Below, in pieces: positions 45,635-54,690 of a stretch of 64,000 nucleotides of DNA (position 1 is the first letter of the stretch; every line of letters starts with the position of its first letter). The stretch is from Lutibacter agarilyticus. GTDB lineage: Bacteria > Bacteroidota > Bacteroidia > Flavobacteriales > Flavobacteriaceae. A program made the translations under genes and the position numbers. The DNA is taken from positions 1 to 64,000 of the forward strand of contig NZ_FZNT01000002.1 of the NCBI RefSeq assembly GCF_900188235.1, in the 5' to 3' direction. The notes beneath the pieces are model-generated. The model had not been told where the DNA came from. It ran no database searches and was given only the letters and a program-made list of their open reading frames with translations.

Positions 45635-46266
45635 TAATTTAAGATGATTTTATTTCTTCCTAATGTAATAATTTCTTCGTTCTCTAATTTTTTTAATATT
45701 CTTGAAATGGCTTCTCTTGAAACCCTTAAATCTCTTGCAATATCAAAATGTTTTCTATGTATGGTATTATCATTATGCACCAAACTTGTTTCTTCTAAAT
45801 AATTAATCAACCTAAATTCTAAATCTTCAAAAGCAATATCGTTGATTTTTTCTAGTAAAAATGAAGTTTGAATTTGACTCATTTTTAAATAAAAATTTCG
45901 CCATGATTCATATTTTTGAAACCACGAATTTACAACTTTTACAGGAACAGATATGTAAGTAATATTACTTTCCGCCTTTAGTCTTATTTCACTTTTCTTA
46001 TTCTCTAAAGCATACAAAATTGACGTTGCACTTGCTTCATTTTCAGATAAATAATACAAAAACAAACCTTTACCTTTTCCGTTTCTACGCATTGTTTTTA
46101 CAATACCTGAAATTATTAAGGGAATAAAATGAATATCTCTTCGTATTTCTAAAATAATTTGATCAGGCTCTGCATGTTTTAACAATCCATAATCCGCAAT
46201 TTCTTTTACTAATTTACTTTCAAAAGTAGCAGAAAAATTATTGGAGACTATTTCATGTATTTTCAT
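45634..46266 (-). CDS. Crp/Fnr-family regulator without cysteines
   Basis: Protein of 210 residues. An N-terminal cyclic-nucleotide-binding-type barrel (about 1-120) is joined to a C-terminal winged helix-turn-helix (about 145-210; DIARDLRVSREAISRILKKL). There is no cysteine in the whole chain, so it cannot carry an Fnr iron-sulfur cluster or a thiol switch, unlike its paralogue at 47334-47969. It lies 10 bases after the second YeeE/YedE gene and directly before moaA. Confidence 0.9.
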   Translation of the reverse strand: MKIHEIVSNNFSATFESKLVKEIADYGLLKHAEPDQIILEIRRDIHFIPLIISGIVKTMRRNGKGKGLFLYYLSENEASATSILYALENKKSEIRLKAESNITYISVPVKVVNSWFQKYESWRNFYLKMSQIQTSFLLEKINDIAFEDLEFRLINYLEETSLVHNDNTIHRKHFDIARDLRVSREAISRILKKLENEEIITLGRNKIILN

Positions 46267-46276
46267 ACCAATTTAT

Positions 46277-46690
46277 TTAATGTGGCAGTTTATCTTTTAA
46301 AGATCCATAGAAAAAAGCACCTAAAGTAGCTCCAAAAATAACCACTAAAATAGAAACTACACCTTTACCAACTAAAACAAACATTGGTCCTGGGCAAGCT
46401 CCTGCTAAAGCCCAACCCAATCCAAATAAAATTCCGCCTAATAAATTGCGGTACATTCCTTTCTTTTTTGGAGCAATGTGTATATCTTGTCCTTCAAAAG
46501 TTCTAACTACTTTTTTTCTAAACAACAACATACTTACCATACCAATTAGCACTGCTGAACCAATAATTCCATACATATGAAACGATTGAAATTTAAACAT
46601 TTCGTAGATTCGATACCATGAAATTATTTCGGCTTTACTCATTACTATCCCGAAGAGTATTCCTACTAAAAAAAACTTTATGTATTTCAT
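46277..46690 (-). CDS. YeeE/YedE-type sulfur transporter, second half (PmpB-like)
   Basis: Inner-membrane protein of 137 residues with about four helices and the conserved LGWALAGACPGP motif (C99). YeeE/TsuA proteins import thiosulfate through a chain of cysteines; here the protein is split in two genes, as in PmpA/PmpB pairs. The partner is 11 bases upstream. Confidence 0.85.
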   Translation of the reverse strand: MKYIKFFLVGILFGIVMSKAEIISWYRIYEMFKFQSFHMYGIIGSAVLIGMVSMLLFRKKVVRTFEGQDIHIAPKKKGMYRNLLGGILFGLGWALAGACPGPMFVLVGKGVVSILVVIFGATLGAFFYGSLKDKLPH

Positions 46691-46701
46691 AATTCTTCGT
46701 T

Positions 46702-47259
46702 TTAAAATATTAGTGGTAAAATAAACCAGGTCATAACCAAGCCTCCAATAAAAAATCCAACTACTGAAATTAGTGATGGTAATTCTAAATTACTAAGTCC
46801 TACGATAGCGTGCCCTGAAGTACAACCTCCAGCCCAACGCGCTCCAAAACCTACCATAATACCCGCAATTAACAATACCAAAAATCCTTTAAAGGTTAAC
46901 ATGGTTTCTATGCTAAAAATTTCATCGGGTAAATACGTAGCTCCTGCATTTTGAATACCAATAGCTGCTAAATCTTGTACTGTTTGTGGATTTAAATCTA
47001 CAGCATCACTTGGAGACAACCAATTAGCTGCCACAAAACCACCTACAATAGACCCTGCAACAAAAACTAAATTCCAAGAGTTTTGTTTCCAATCAATTTT
47101 AAAGTAATCGATAAATCTTCCGGCGCCACCAATAGAGCAAAAAGTCTCTAAATTAGATGAAACACCAAAACGTTCGCCAAAGTAATACAGCAAGAACATG
47201 ACAAACGCAATTATGGGTCCGGCAACATACCAAGCCCAAGGTTGTGTAATAAATTCCAT
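46702..47259 (-). CDS. YeeE/YedE-type sulfur transporter, first half (PmpA-like)
   Basis: Inner-membrane protein of 185 residues with about five helices. Conserved elements are FCSIGGAGRF (C41) and GARWAGGCTSGHAIVG (C146), where the cysteines line the path for thiosulfate or persulfide-type substrates in the family. It is first in the row transporter half 1, transporter half 2, crp, moaA. A palindromic site lies upstream at 47313-47326. Confidence 0.86.
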   Translation of the reverse strand: MEFITQPWAWYVAGPIIAFVMFLLYYFGERFGVSSNLETFCSIGGAGRFIDYFKIDWKQNSWNLVFVAGSIVGGFVAANWLSPSDAVDLNPQTVQDLAAIGIQNAGATYLPDEIFSIETMLTFKGFLVLLIAGIMVGFGARWAGGCTSGHAIVGLSNLELPSLISVVGFFIGGLVMTWFILPLIF

Positions 47260-47312
47260 AATTTATTTAATTAGTTAGTTTTATAAAAGTATTGTATAAA
47301 TTATGCTGCTAT

Positions 47313-47326
47313 GTAACTTTAGTTAC
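47313..47326. promoter_or_regulatory. candidate Crp/Fnr-type operator upstream of the sulfur transporter
   Basis: GTAAC-TTTA-GTTAC is a perfect 5-4-5 inverted repeat. Its spacing is that of Fnr-type sites (TTGAT-N4-ATCAA). It lies in the gap between crp (47334) and the first YeeE/YedE gene (47259), centred about 60 bases upstream of that gene's start. Binding by one of the two neighbouring regulators is an inference. Confidence 0.5.
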
Positions 47327-47333
47327 TTTTGAG

Positions 47334-47969
47334 CTAAAACTGTAAAATTTCAATTTTGTTTCTGTGCAACTTAATTTTCCCCTCATTCTCTAATTGTTTT
47401 AACAATCTTGAAATTACAACTCGAGAAGTGTGCATATCATAAGCAATGTCTTGATGCGTTGTATTTAGGGTAGTTTCACGCATAATTTGTGCCTTATCTG
47501 TCAAATATTTATACAAACGCTGATCCATTCGCATAAACGCTAGGGTGTCAATAGTTTCCATCATTTCATTCAAACGAATATTGTAACTATCAATTACAAA
47601 ATTACGCCATGATTTGTATTTTACCAACCATTCGTCCAATTTTTCTTTTGGAAGAAATACAATTTCACTTTCTTTTTCGGCAATGGCTCTAATTCCGCAC
47701 TTCCCATTTGAAATAGCGCTCGCAAAAGAACTTGCACAAGTATCTCCTTTTTCTAAAAAATACAATAAAATTTCCTCTCCTTTTTTATCTTCACGCACAA
47801 TTTTTATAGCACCGTCTAATAATAAAGGAACACCTTTCATTTGATCACCTAAGTCAACCAGTAATTCGTTTTCACGTAATTTTTTATAAACACCAACTTG
47901 CTCCATTTCATCCATTAATTCTTTTTCAAATACGAACGAATAATAGCTATCTAGTTTTTCTCTTATCAT
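47334..47969 (-). CDS. Crp/Fnr-family regulator with two cysteines
   Basis: Protein of 211 residues: effector barrel (about 1-120) and C-terminal helix-turn-helix (DIAYDMHTSRVVISRLLKQL). It has exactly two cysteines, C78 (GDTCASS) and C91 (NGKCGI), in the loop region of the barrel. That suits a thiol/persulfide or metal switch better than a classic Fnr cluster with four. The ATG overlaps the waaA stop by 4 bases. It precedes the transporter gene by 74 bases that carry a palindrome. Confidence 0.9.
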   Translation of the reverse strand: MIREKLDSYYSFVFEKELMDEMEQVGVYKKLRENELLVDLGDQMKGVPLLLDGAIKIVREDKKGEEILLYFLEKGDTCASSFASAISNGKCGIRAIAEKESEIVFLPKEKLDEWLVKYKSWRNFVIDSYNIRLNEMMETIDTLAFMRMDQRLYKYLTDKAQIMRETTLNTTHQDIAYDMHTSRVVISRLLKQLENEGKIKLHRNKIEILQF

Positions 47970-49198
47970 TTTATGAAATTTAATATTTTTGAAGTAGCTC
48001 CTGTTTTACTTACAACATAATTGTACGCATTGCTACCTGCCTGTTCTCTTTTTTGTTTTTCTTTATAAAACTCGTTTAAAAGTACGGATAATTTTTGAGA
48101 ATTATCTACCACAAAACAAGCCTTATTTTCTACCAAACCAATTGCCTCGTTAAATTTATGATAGTTTGGACCTATGACTATTGGCACTCCAAAAGTTGCC
48201 GGTTCTAGCACATTGTGAATTCCAGATTTTGTATAACCACCTCCAACATACGCAATAGCTGCATAGCTGTATACTTTTGTTAAAATACCTACCGTATCAA
48301 TAATAAAAACCTGGTAGTCTTTTAAATTTTTACCTGACTTTTCAGAAAAAAGTACTGTTTTTTTTGAAATAGCATTTTTTAACTCTTCAATATTTTTTGG
48401 ATTGATATTATGAGGTGCTACTATAAATTTTTCTTCATCAGAAGCATGATGATTGATATAATTTACCAACAATTCTTCATCTTCTTTCCAGGTACTCCCA
48501 GCTACTAAGGTGTATTGTTTATTTTTAAATTCAGCAATAAAATCTAATTCATTATTTTGCTGAGTAATTTCATACACACGATCAAAACGTGTATCTCCGC
48601 TCAACGTAACATTTTTAAACCCTATTTGTCGCAATAATTGCTCTGAACCTTCATCTTGCACAAAAAAATGAGAAAATGCTGCTAGCGACTTTCGCATCCA
48701 ACCTCCATACCATTTAAAGAACGCTTGCTTTTTTCTAAAAATTCCTGAAACCAATAGGGTTTCAATATTCCTAACTTTTAATTCACTTAAAATAGAGGGC
48801 CAGAACTCATATTTCACAAAAATGGCCAATTTAGGATGTACAACATCTAAGAATTTTTTGGCATTTTTTTTAGAATCTATTGGTAAATAACAAACTACAT
48901 CGGCTATTTCATAGTTTTTTCGAACTTCGTACCCTGAAGGTGAAAAAAAAGTCAATACCAATTTATAAGTTGGATATTTAATTTTCAACTTTTCAATAAT
49001 TGGACGCCCTTGCTCAAATTCGCCTAACGAAGCACAATGCATCCAAATTACCGAATCTTCAGGCTGTATGGATTCTAATAATTTAGGAAATGTTTCTTTT
49101 CGTCCTTCAACAAAGAAGTTAATTTTTTTATTAAATAAAGCAACTAGTTTTAACACAAAACCAACCCCTAAAATAAGTATGTTATAAATAAAGTACAT
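47966..49198 (-). CDS. waaA: 3-deoxy-D-manno-octulosonic acid transferase
   Basis: Kdo transferase of 410 residues, adding Kdo to lipid A precursor at the inner membrane. It has an N-terminal anchor helix (IYNILILGVGFVLKLVALF), then a GT-B fold with WMHCASLGEFEQGRPI, FVKYEFWP, GSTWKEDEE and YVGGGYTKSGIHNVLEPA. The ATG at 49198 is taken over an upstream TTG at 49207. Its stop overlaps the start of the regulator gene. Confidence 0.94.
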   Translation of the reverse strand: MYFIYNILILGVGFVLKLVALFNKKINFFVEGRKETFPKLLESIQPEDSVIWMHCASLGEFEQGRPIIEKLKIKYPTYKLVLTFFSPSGYEVRKNYEIADVVCYLPIDSKKNAKKFLDVVHPKLAIFVKYEFWPSILSELKVRNIETLLVSGIFRKKQAFFKWYGGWMRKSLAAFSHFFVQDEGSEQLLRQIGFKNVTLSGDTRFDRVYEITQQNNELDFIAEFKNKQYTLVAGSTWKEDEELLVNYINHHASDEEKFIVAPHNINPKNIEELKNAISKKTVLFSEKSGKNLKDYQVFIIDTVGILTKVYSYAAIAYVGGGYTKSGIHNVLEPATFGVPIVIGPNYHKFNEAIGLVENKACFVVDNSQKLSVLLNEFYKEKQKREQAGSNAYNYVVSKTGATSKILNFIK

Positions 49199-49226
49199 AA
49201 GAAACAAAGGTACAAAATAAGCTTAT

Positions 49227-49262
49227 AAAAAAACTCCTAAACTTTTCAGTTTAGGAGTTTTT
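49227..49262 (-). terminator. terminator of the rplU-rpmA operon
   Basis: A perfect 15-bp stem (AAAAACTCCTAAACT and its complement) closes a four-base loop. On the minus strand it ends in a T7 run, about 25 bases after the rpmA stop. Confidence 0.9.
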
Positions 49263-49285
49263 AAAATTTTTAAAAGAATTGTTTC

Positions 49286-49546
49286 TTAAGCTTCGAAAGG
49301 TTCAATAGAAACATAAGATCTATTATCTCTTTTCTTTTGGAATTTCACTAAACCATCCACTTTTGCGTGTAAAGTATGATCTTTTCCCATATATACGTTC
49401 TCACCAGGATGGTGTGTAGTACCTCTTTGACGGATGATAATGTTTCCTGCAATTGCAGCTTGTCCACCAAATATTTTTACTCCAAGTCGTTTCGATTCTG
49501 ATTCTCTACCATTCTTCGAACTACCTACTCCTTTTTTATGTGCCAT
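49286..49546 (-). CDS. rpmA: 50S ribosomal protein L27
   Basis: Protein of 86 residues with the typical start [20 protein letters not shown] and [19 protein letters not shown]. It supports tRNA placement at the peptidyl-transferase centre. It is the second gene of the rplU-rpmA operon, 27 bases after rplU, and is followed by a strong terminator. Confidence 0.98.
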   Translation of the reverse strand: MAHKKGVGSSKNGRESESKRLGVKIFGGQAAIAGNIIIRQRGTTHHPGENVYMGKDHTLHAKVDGLVKFQKKRDNRSYVSIEPFEA

Positions 49547-49573
49547 GATGTTATGGTTTTAAAATTTTGGTTC

Positions 49574-50068
49574 TTATTTAGTTAATGCTTCAATTAATTC
49601 AGCTTTCTTCAAAGAAGTGTATCCTGAAATACCTTTTTCTTTAGCTAAAGCTTTTAATTCAGCTACAGTCATTGAACTTAAATCTTCAGAAGCAGCTACC
49701 TCAACATTTTCAGTTTTTGGAGCTTCTTTTTTAGCTGGAGCGCTTTTTTTAGCACCACTTGCTACGATAGTTTCAATTTGAATTTCAGTTAAAGCCTGGC
49801 GATGACCATTCTTTTTTCTGTATCCTTTTCTACGTTTCTTTTTGAAAACGATTACTTTATCACCTTGTAAGTGACGTAAGATTTTAGCCGTTACTTCGGC
49901 TCCTTCGATAGCTGGGGCGCCAACAGTTACAGTACCTTCGCTGTCTAAAAGAAGAACATTGTTAAAAGAAACTTTTGCTTCTTCTTCTTCTTGTAAGCGG
50001 TGCACGTAAACCTTTTGGTCTTTCGCTACTTTAAATTGCTGCCCTGCTATTTCTACAATTGCATACAT
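49574..50068 (-). CDS. rplU: 50S ribosomal protein L21 with C-terminal Rho-N/SAP-like extension
   Basis: Protein of 164 residues; ordinary L21 is about 103. Residues 1-107 are the L21 core (MYAIVEIAGQQFKV, KKRRKGYRKKNGHRQ). A Lys/Ala/Pro linker follows, then residues about 131-164 (MTVAELKALAKEKGISGYTS and on) match the short helix-extended-helix fold of Rho N-terminal/SAP domains, which bind nucleic acid. A strong promoter lies upstream. Confidence 0.96.
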   Translation of the reverse strand: MYAIVEIAGQQFKVAKDQKVYVHRLQEEEEAKVSFNNVLLLDSEGTVTVGAPAIEGAEVTAKILRHLQGDKVIVFKKKRRKGYRKKNGHRQALTEIQIETIVASGAKKSAPAKKEAPKTENVEVAASEDLSSMTVAELKALAKEKGISGYTSLKKAELIEALTK

Positions 50069-50124
50069 AAGTATTGTGTTTTATTCGCTTTAATAATTAA
50101 TTCACCTCTCAAATAAGGCGGGTG

Positions 50125-50155
50125 CAAATATAAAGTTTTTTTCTTATTGAACAAA
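50125..50155 (-). promoter_or_regulatory. promoter of rplU-rpmA
   Basis: On the minus strand, TTTG (50155-50152), a 19-base spacer and TATATTTG (50132-50125) fit the Bacteroidetes consensus exactly. The start of transcription should be about 50 bases before the rplU ATG. The rest of the 305-base gap up to 50373 is AT-rich; no gene or clear promoter for the protease gene is seen there. Confidence 0.75.
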
Positions 50156-50373
50156 ACTATTTTAAAACAAAGAATTCGCTCATTTTAAGCTATTTAAAAC
50201 ACCATTATTAATTTTCACATCTATTACTTTTAACTTAATATCTTAAAGTGTAAAATTCAAGACTCATAAATACTAAAAAGAGATTCATTTTTTTTTAAAT
50301 GATTAACTTTATAAATTGTAACAATTACAAAAAAAAGCGTCATATACGTATTAATTAAATTTAAAAACACTTT

Positions 50374-51699
50374 ATGAAAATGAAAAAAATGTATTACTTA
50401 AGTTTTTTAAGCTTACTACTATGTGCAACTGCATTTGCACAAAAGGTGGCTTTTGAAGAGTATGATTTAAGCAACGGCATGCACGTAATTCTACACAAAG
50501 ACAATTCTGCGCCAGTTGTAACAACTTCAGTTATGTACCACGTAGGTGCCAAAGATGAAAACCCAGAAAGAACAGGTTTTGCCCACTTTTTTGAGCACTT
50601 ATTGTTTGAAGGTACCGAAAATATTGAAAGAGGTGAATGGTTTAAAATTGTATCAGCAAATGGAGGTACAAATAATGCAAACACCACACAAGACCGAACC
50701 TATTATTATGAAGTTTTTCCTTCAAACAACTTGGCTTTAGGTTTATGGATGGAATCAGAAAGGTTAATGCATCCTATTATCAATCAAATTGGTGTTGACA
50801 CTCAAAACGAAGTAGTAAAAGAAGAAAAACGTTTAAGAGTTGACAATTCACCATACGGACAATGGACAGGGCAAGTTTTTGCAAATTTATTTAATGAACA
50901 CCCATATAGATGGATGACAATTGGATCTTTAGATCATTTAGACGCTGCTTCATTAGAAGAATTCCAGGCGTTTAATAAAAAGTTTTACGTTCCTAACAAT
51001 GCTGTTTTAGTTGTTGCAGGAGATTTTGAAACTGAAAATGCTAAAAAATTAATTGAAGACTATTTTGGAAGTATTCCAAGAGGTGAAGATGTTGTTCGTG
51101 AAACACTTACAGAACAACCAATTACTTCAAAAATTGAAGTAACGTATGAAGATCCTAACATTCAAATTCCGGCTGTTTTTACAGTATATAGAACACCGTC
51201 AATGACTACAAGAGACGCTAGAGTTTTAGATATGATTTCAACTATTTTAAGCGATGGAAAAAGCTCAAGATTGTATAAAAAATTAGTAGATGACGAGAAA
51301 AAAGCAATGCAAGTTGCTGCTTTTAACTACTCATTAGAAGATTATGGAGCTTACATAGTTTTAGCACTTCCTTTAGGTGATAATACGTTAGACGATTTAG
51401 TGGATGAAATGAACGAAGAAATTGTAAAACTTCAAACTGAATTAATCTCTGAAAAAGAACTTCAAAAATTAAGAAATAAATTTGAAAATCAATTTGTAAA
51501 CTCAAATTCAAGTGTTGAAGGTATTGCAAGTTCTTTAGCAACTTACTATATGCTTTATGACGACATTAATTTAATTAATACTGAAATTGACATTTACAAC
51601 TCTATTACTAGAGAAGAAATAAGAGAAATTGCTAAAAAATACCTAAACCCAGAACAAAGCTTGGTTTTAGATTATTTACCTAAAAAAGATATAGAATAA
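50374..51699 (+). CDS. M16 zinc protease, catalytic subunit
   Basis: Exported protein of 441 residues with signal peptide (cut after ATAFA). The inverted zinc motif is H71-F-F-E74-H75, with the distal Glu in EVVKEEKRLR. A C-terminal M16 half with the Arg/Tyr-type partner region follows. It is of the two-subunit type: the next gene, 12 bases on, encodes an M16 partner without the zinc motif. Together they would cleave small peptides in the periplasm. Confidence 0.92.
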   Translation: MKMKKMYYLSFLSLLLCATAFAQKVAFEEYDLSNGMHVILHKDNSAPVVTTSVMYHVGAKDENPERTGFAHFFEHLLFEGTENIERGEWFKIVSANGGTNNANTTQDRTYYYEVFPSNNLALGLWMESERLMHPIINQIGVDTQNEVVKEEKRLRVDNSPYGQWTGQVFANLFNEHPYRWMTIGSLDHLDAASLEEFQAFNKKFYVPNNAVLVVAGDFETENAKKLIEDYFGSIPRGEDVVRETLTEQPITSKIEVTYEDPNIQIPAVFTVYRTPSMTTRDARVLDMISTILSDGKSSRLYKKLVDDEKKAMQVAAFNYSLEDYGAYIVLALPLGDNTLDDLVDEMNEEIVKLQTELISEKELQKLRNKFENQFVNSNSSVEGIASSLATYYMLYDDINLINTEIDIYNSITREEIREIAKKYLNPEQSLVLDYLPKKDIE

Positions 51700-51711
51700 A
51701 ACTTACAACAT

Positions 51712-53766
51712 ATGAAAACAAAATTTATATATTTTATAACACTACTTTTTCTGACAGTAACAGCTTCAGCACAAGTAGACAGATCAGTTCAGCCAAAACC
51801 AGGTCCCTCTCCTAAAATTAATTTAGGGAAACCTCAAACTTTCGAATTAAAAAACGGCTTAAAAGTATTGGTTGTTGAAAACCATAAATTACCTCGTGTT
51901 TCTGCAACTTTAACTATTGACAATTCACCTATTTTTGAAGGTGAAAAAGCAGGTGTATCATCTTTAACAGGAAGTCTTTTAGGTTCTGGAACTAAAAATA
52001 TTGACAAAGATGCATTTAACGAAGAAGTTGATTATTTAGGTGCAGGTATTTACTTCGGAAGTCAAAGCGCTAGTTTAAATTCATTATCAAAATACTTTCC
52101 AAGAGTATTAGAATTAATGGCTGATGCTGCACAAAACCCTGTTTTTTCTCAAGAAGATTTTGATAAAGAATTAAACATCTTAAAAGATGGTATTAAATCT
52201 GTAGAAAAAAGCGTTCAAAACATCGCAGGAAGAGTTCAAAGTTTATTGGCTTACGGTAAAAACCATCCTTATGGAGAATACACCAGTTTAAAAACTCTTG
52301 AAAATGTAACTTTAGCTGATGTTGAAACATTTTACAACACCTATTTCAAACCAAACAATGCCTATTTAATTATTGTAGGTGATGTTAAATTTAAAGAAGT
52401 AAAAAAATTAGTAACAAAACAATTTTCTGACTGGAAAAGCGGTGAAATTCCTGCTTACACCATACCAGCTGTAGAAAATGTTGCTAAAACTGAAATTGAC
52501 TTTATTGACATGCCAAATGCGGTACAGTCTGATGTTACTGTTTTAAGTACGGTTGATTTTAAAATGACAGACGACGATTATTTTGCTGTTTTATTAGCTA
52601 ACCAAATTTTTGGTGGTGATTTCAACAGCTACTTAAACATGAATTTAAGAGAAGCGCACGGCTATACGTATGGTGCAAGATCTGGCATTCGTCCAAACAA
52701 ACACACAGCTTCTTTATTTTCAGCAGGGGCTCAAGTTAGAAATGCCGTAACAGACAGTACTGTAATGGAAACTATGACCGAGTTGACTAAAATTCGCACA
52801 GTAAAAGTTACTCCTGAAGAATTGTCAATTGTAAAAGCGTCATACGTTGGAAGTTTTGTTAGAAATATTGAAAAACCCGAAACGGTTGCTCGCTATGCTC
52901 TAAACATTCAAACAAACAACTTACCTGAAAATTTTTACGAAAACTATTTAGATAAATTAAATGCAGTAACTATTGATGATGTTGAGCGTGTTTCTCAAAA
53001 ATATTTCAGCTTAGATAACGCTAGAATTATTGTAACAGGAAAAGCTTTAGATGTGTTACCTAACCTTGAAAAATTACCTTACACTATCAATTATCTTGAC
53101 AAAGAAGGGAATGTAACTTCAAAACCTGAATTGACAAAACCAATTCCTGAAGGTGTTTCAAAACAAACTGTTATTGATGCGTATTTTAATGCTATTGGAG
53201 GTGCTGATAAAATTAAAGCGCTAGAAAGCACCTTAGTTACCTACGAAGCATCAGCTATGGGAAGTACTATTTTATCTACTGAAAAAAGAACTGCTACAAA
53301 ATATGCTAATGAAATGAGTATGGGCGGTAACGTAATGGCTAGAATTATTATGACTAAAGATGCCGTTACCATGAACAAACAGCCTTTACCAGCTGCAATG
53401 GCTAGTGAAATGAATTATACACTAGGTACTTTTTCTGAAATTGGTTTATTGACGAATGAAAATTCTAAATTAACAGGAATTGAAAATATTGAAGGTAAAG
53501 ATATGTATGTAATTTCAACAAAAGGTGAAATTGTATCTACAACTATTTATTTTGATGTTGAAACAGGTTTAAAAGTGAAAGAAACCCAAGTAACAACTAT
53601 GCAAGGGCAAACACAAAACCAAGAATCTAATTTCAGCGATTACAAAGAATTTAATGGCGTTAAATTTCCAGTAACAAAATCAGGAAATTTAGGCCCGCAA
53701 GCAGTAGAGTTTAAATTAGTCGAAGCTAAAGTAAACGAAGGTGTTTCTGAAAGTGACTTCGAATAA
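51712..53766 (+). CDS. M16 protease partner subunit with C-terminal lipoprotein-sorting-like domain
   Basis: Protein of 684 residues with signal peptide (cut after TASA). Residues about 30-460 form an M16 fold, but the zinc motif is replaced (SLTGSLLGSG), so this is the non-catalytic subunit. NLREAHGYTYGARSGIRP is the substrate-holding Arg/Tyr motif of such subunits. Residues about 485-684 (VIDAYFNAIGGADKIKALES to the end) resemble LolA/outer-membrane-lipoprotein-sorting domains. A hairpin terminator follows. Confidence 0.9.
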   Translation: MKTKFIYFITLLFLTVTASAQVDRSVQPKPGPSPKINLGKPQTFELKNGLKVLVVENHKLPRVSATLTIDNSPIFEGEKAGVSSLTGSLLGSGTKNIDKDAFNEEVDYLGAGIYFGSQSASLNSLSKYFPRVLELMADAAQNPVFSQEDFDKELNILKDGIKSVEKSVQNIAGRVQSLLAYGKNHPYGEYTSLKTLENVTLADVETFYNTYFKPNNAYLIIVGDVKFKEVKKLVTKQFSDWKSGEIPAYTIPAVENVAKTEIDFIDMPNAVQSDVTVLSTVDFKMTDDDYFAVLLANQIFGGDFNSYLNMNLREAHGYTYGARSGIRPNKHTASLFSAGAQVRNAVTDSTVMETMTELTKIRTVKVTPEELSIVKASYVGSFVRNIEKPETVARYALNIQTNNLPENFYENYLDKLNAVTIDDVERVSQKYFSLDNARIIVTGKALDVLPNLEKLPYTINYLDKEGNVTSKPELTKPIPEGVSKQTVIDAYFNAIGGADKIKALESTLVTYEASAMGSTILSTEKRTATKYANEMSMGGNVMARIIMTKDAVTMNKQPLPAAMASEMNYTLGTFSEIGLLTNENSKLTGIENIEGKDMYVISTKGEIVSTTIYFDVETGLKVKETQVTTMQGQTQNQESNFSDYKEFNGVKFPVTKSGNLGPQAVEFKLVEAKVNEGVSESDFE

Positions 53767-53791
53767 AAATTAACTTTAAAACACATTGAAG

Positions 53792-53819
53792 AACGACTCA
53801 AGAGATTGGGTCGTTTTTT
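53792..53819 (+). terminator. terminator after the M16 protease pair
   Basis: AACGACTC pairs with GGGTCGTT (one G-T pair) around an eight-base loop, followed by T6. It lies between the converging protease and DMT genes. Confidence 0.7.
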
Positions 53820-54690
53820 ATTTGGCTTTATTTACAATATACACGCCTAATAAAATAATAAAAGCTGCAATAAACTGCACAAAAGTAATTGTTTCGCCAT
53901 CCAAAATTCCCCAAGTAATTGCAACTATTGGAATAATATAGGTGACAGATGAAGAAAATATTGCTGAGGAAATTTGAATTAATCGGTTAAACATTAATTT
54001 AGCCAGGCCAGTACCAACAACAGCTAAAATTGAAAGATAAAAAAGCCCTTTCAAACTACTATCATTTAATTCAAAAGTGCTATAAAAATCTGTGAAACCC
54101 AACAAAACAAGCGCAGGAATAACAGAAATAGCAAAATTAGCAACCGTAATACTTAAGGCATCTAAATCGTATAAATATTTTTTCAGAATATTTATATTTA
54201 ACGCATAACAAATAGAAGCTACTAAAATAAATACTGAATAAGCATAATCTTGATTCGGGTTTAACTCTGCGCCTTTTAAAACAAGTAATACCGTACCTAC
54301 CAAACCAATTAAAACACCAATTAATTGTCTTTTTCTAAAACCAAATCCAAAAACTAAAGCTCCAAAAATTAAGGTATTTAAAGGTGTCAATGAATTTAAA
54401 ATAGACACCACGGAACTATCCATTTTTTCAACCGTATAAGCCATTAAAAAGGCAGGAATAAATGAACCTATAAGACCATTTAATGCCAAATAATACCAAT
54501 GCCTTTTCTTAATTTTAAAAAGTCGTTTAAAACCAATAAGCAACATAAAAACTGCAGTAATTATAACTCTTAACGCACCAACCTGCATGGCAGTTAAACC
54601 CACCAAAGCATATTTCATTAAAATAAAGGAACTACCCCAAATTAATGAAAGCAAAAATAAATATACCCAACGCAGTTGTTTATGATCCAT
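53818..54690 (-). CDS. DMT-superfamily (EamA) transporter
   Basis: Inner-membrane protein of 290 residues with ten hydrophobic helices in two EamA repeats. The first begins WVYLFLLSLIWGSSFILMKY and the second around YAYSVFILVASICYALN. Members mostly export metabolites or amino acids; the substrate is unknown. It is a single gene convergent with the protease pair. Confidence 0.9.
   Translation of the reverse strand: MDHKQLRWVYLFLLSLIWGSSFILMKYALVGLTAMQVGALRVIITAVFMLLIGFKRLFKIKKRHWYYLALNGLIGSFIPAFLMAYTVEKMDSSVVSILNSLTPLNTLIFGALVFGFGFRKRQLIGVLIGLVGTVLLVLKGAELNPNQDYAYSVFILVASICYALNINILKKYLYDLDALSITVANFAISVIPALVLLGFTDFYSTFELNDSSLKGLFYLSILAVVGTGLAKLMFNRLIQISSAIFSSSVTYIIPIVAITWGILDGETITFVQFIAAFIILLGVYIVNKAK

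Noticed and set aside
45957..45970. Perfect palindrome AAGTAATATTACTT
   Set aside because: It lies inside the coding region of the cysteine-free Crp/Fnr gene, far from a start, so an operator role is unlikely; AT-rich palindromes of this size occur by chance.
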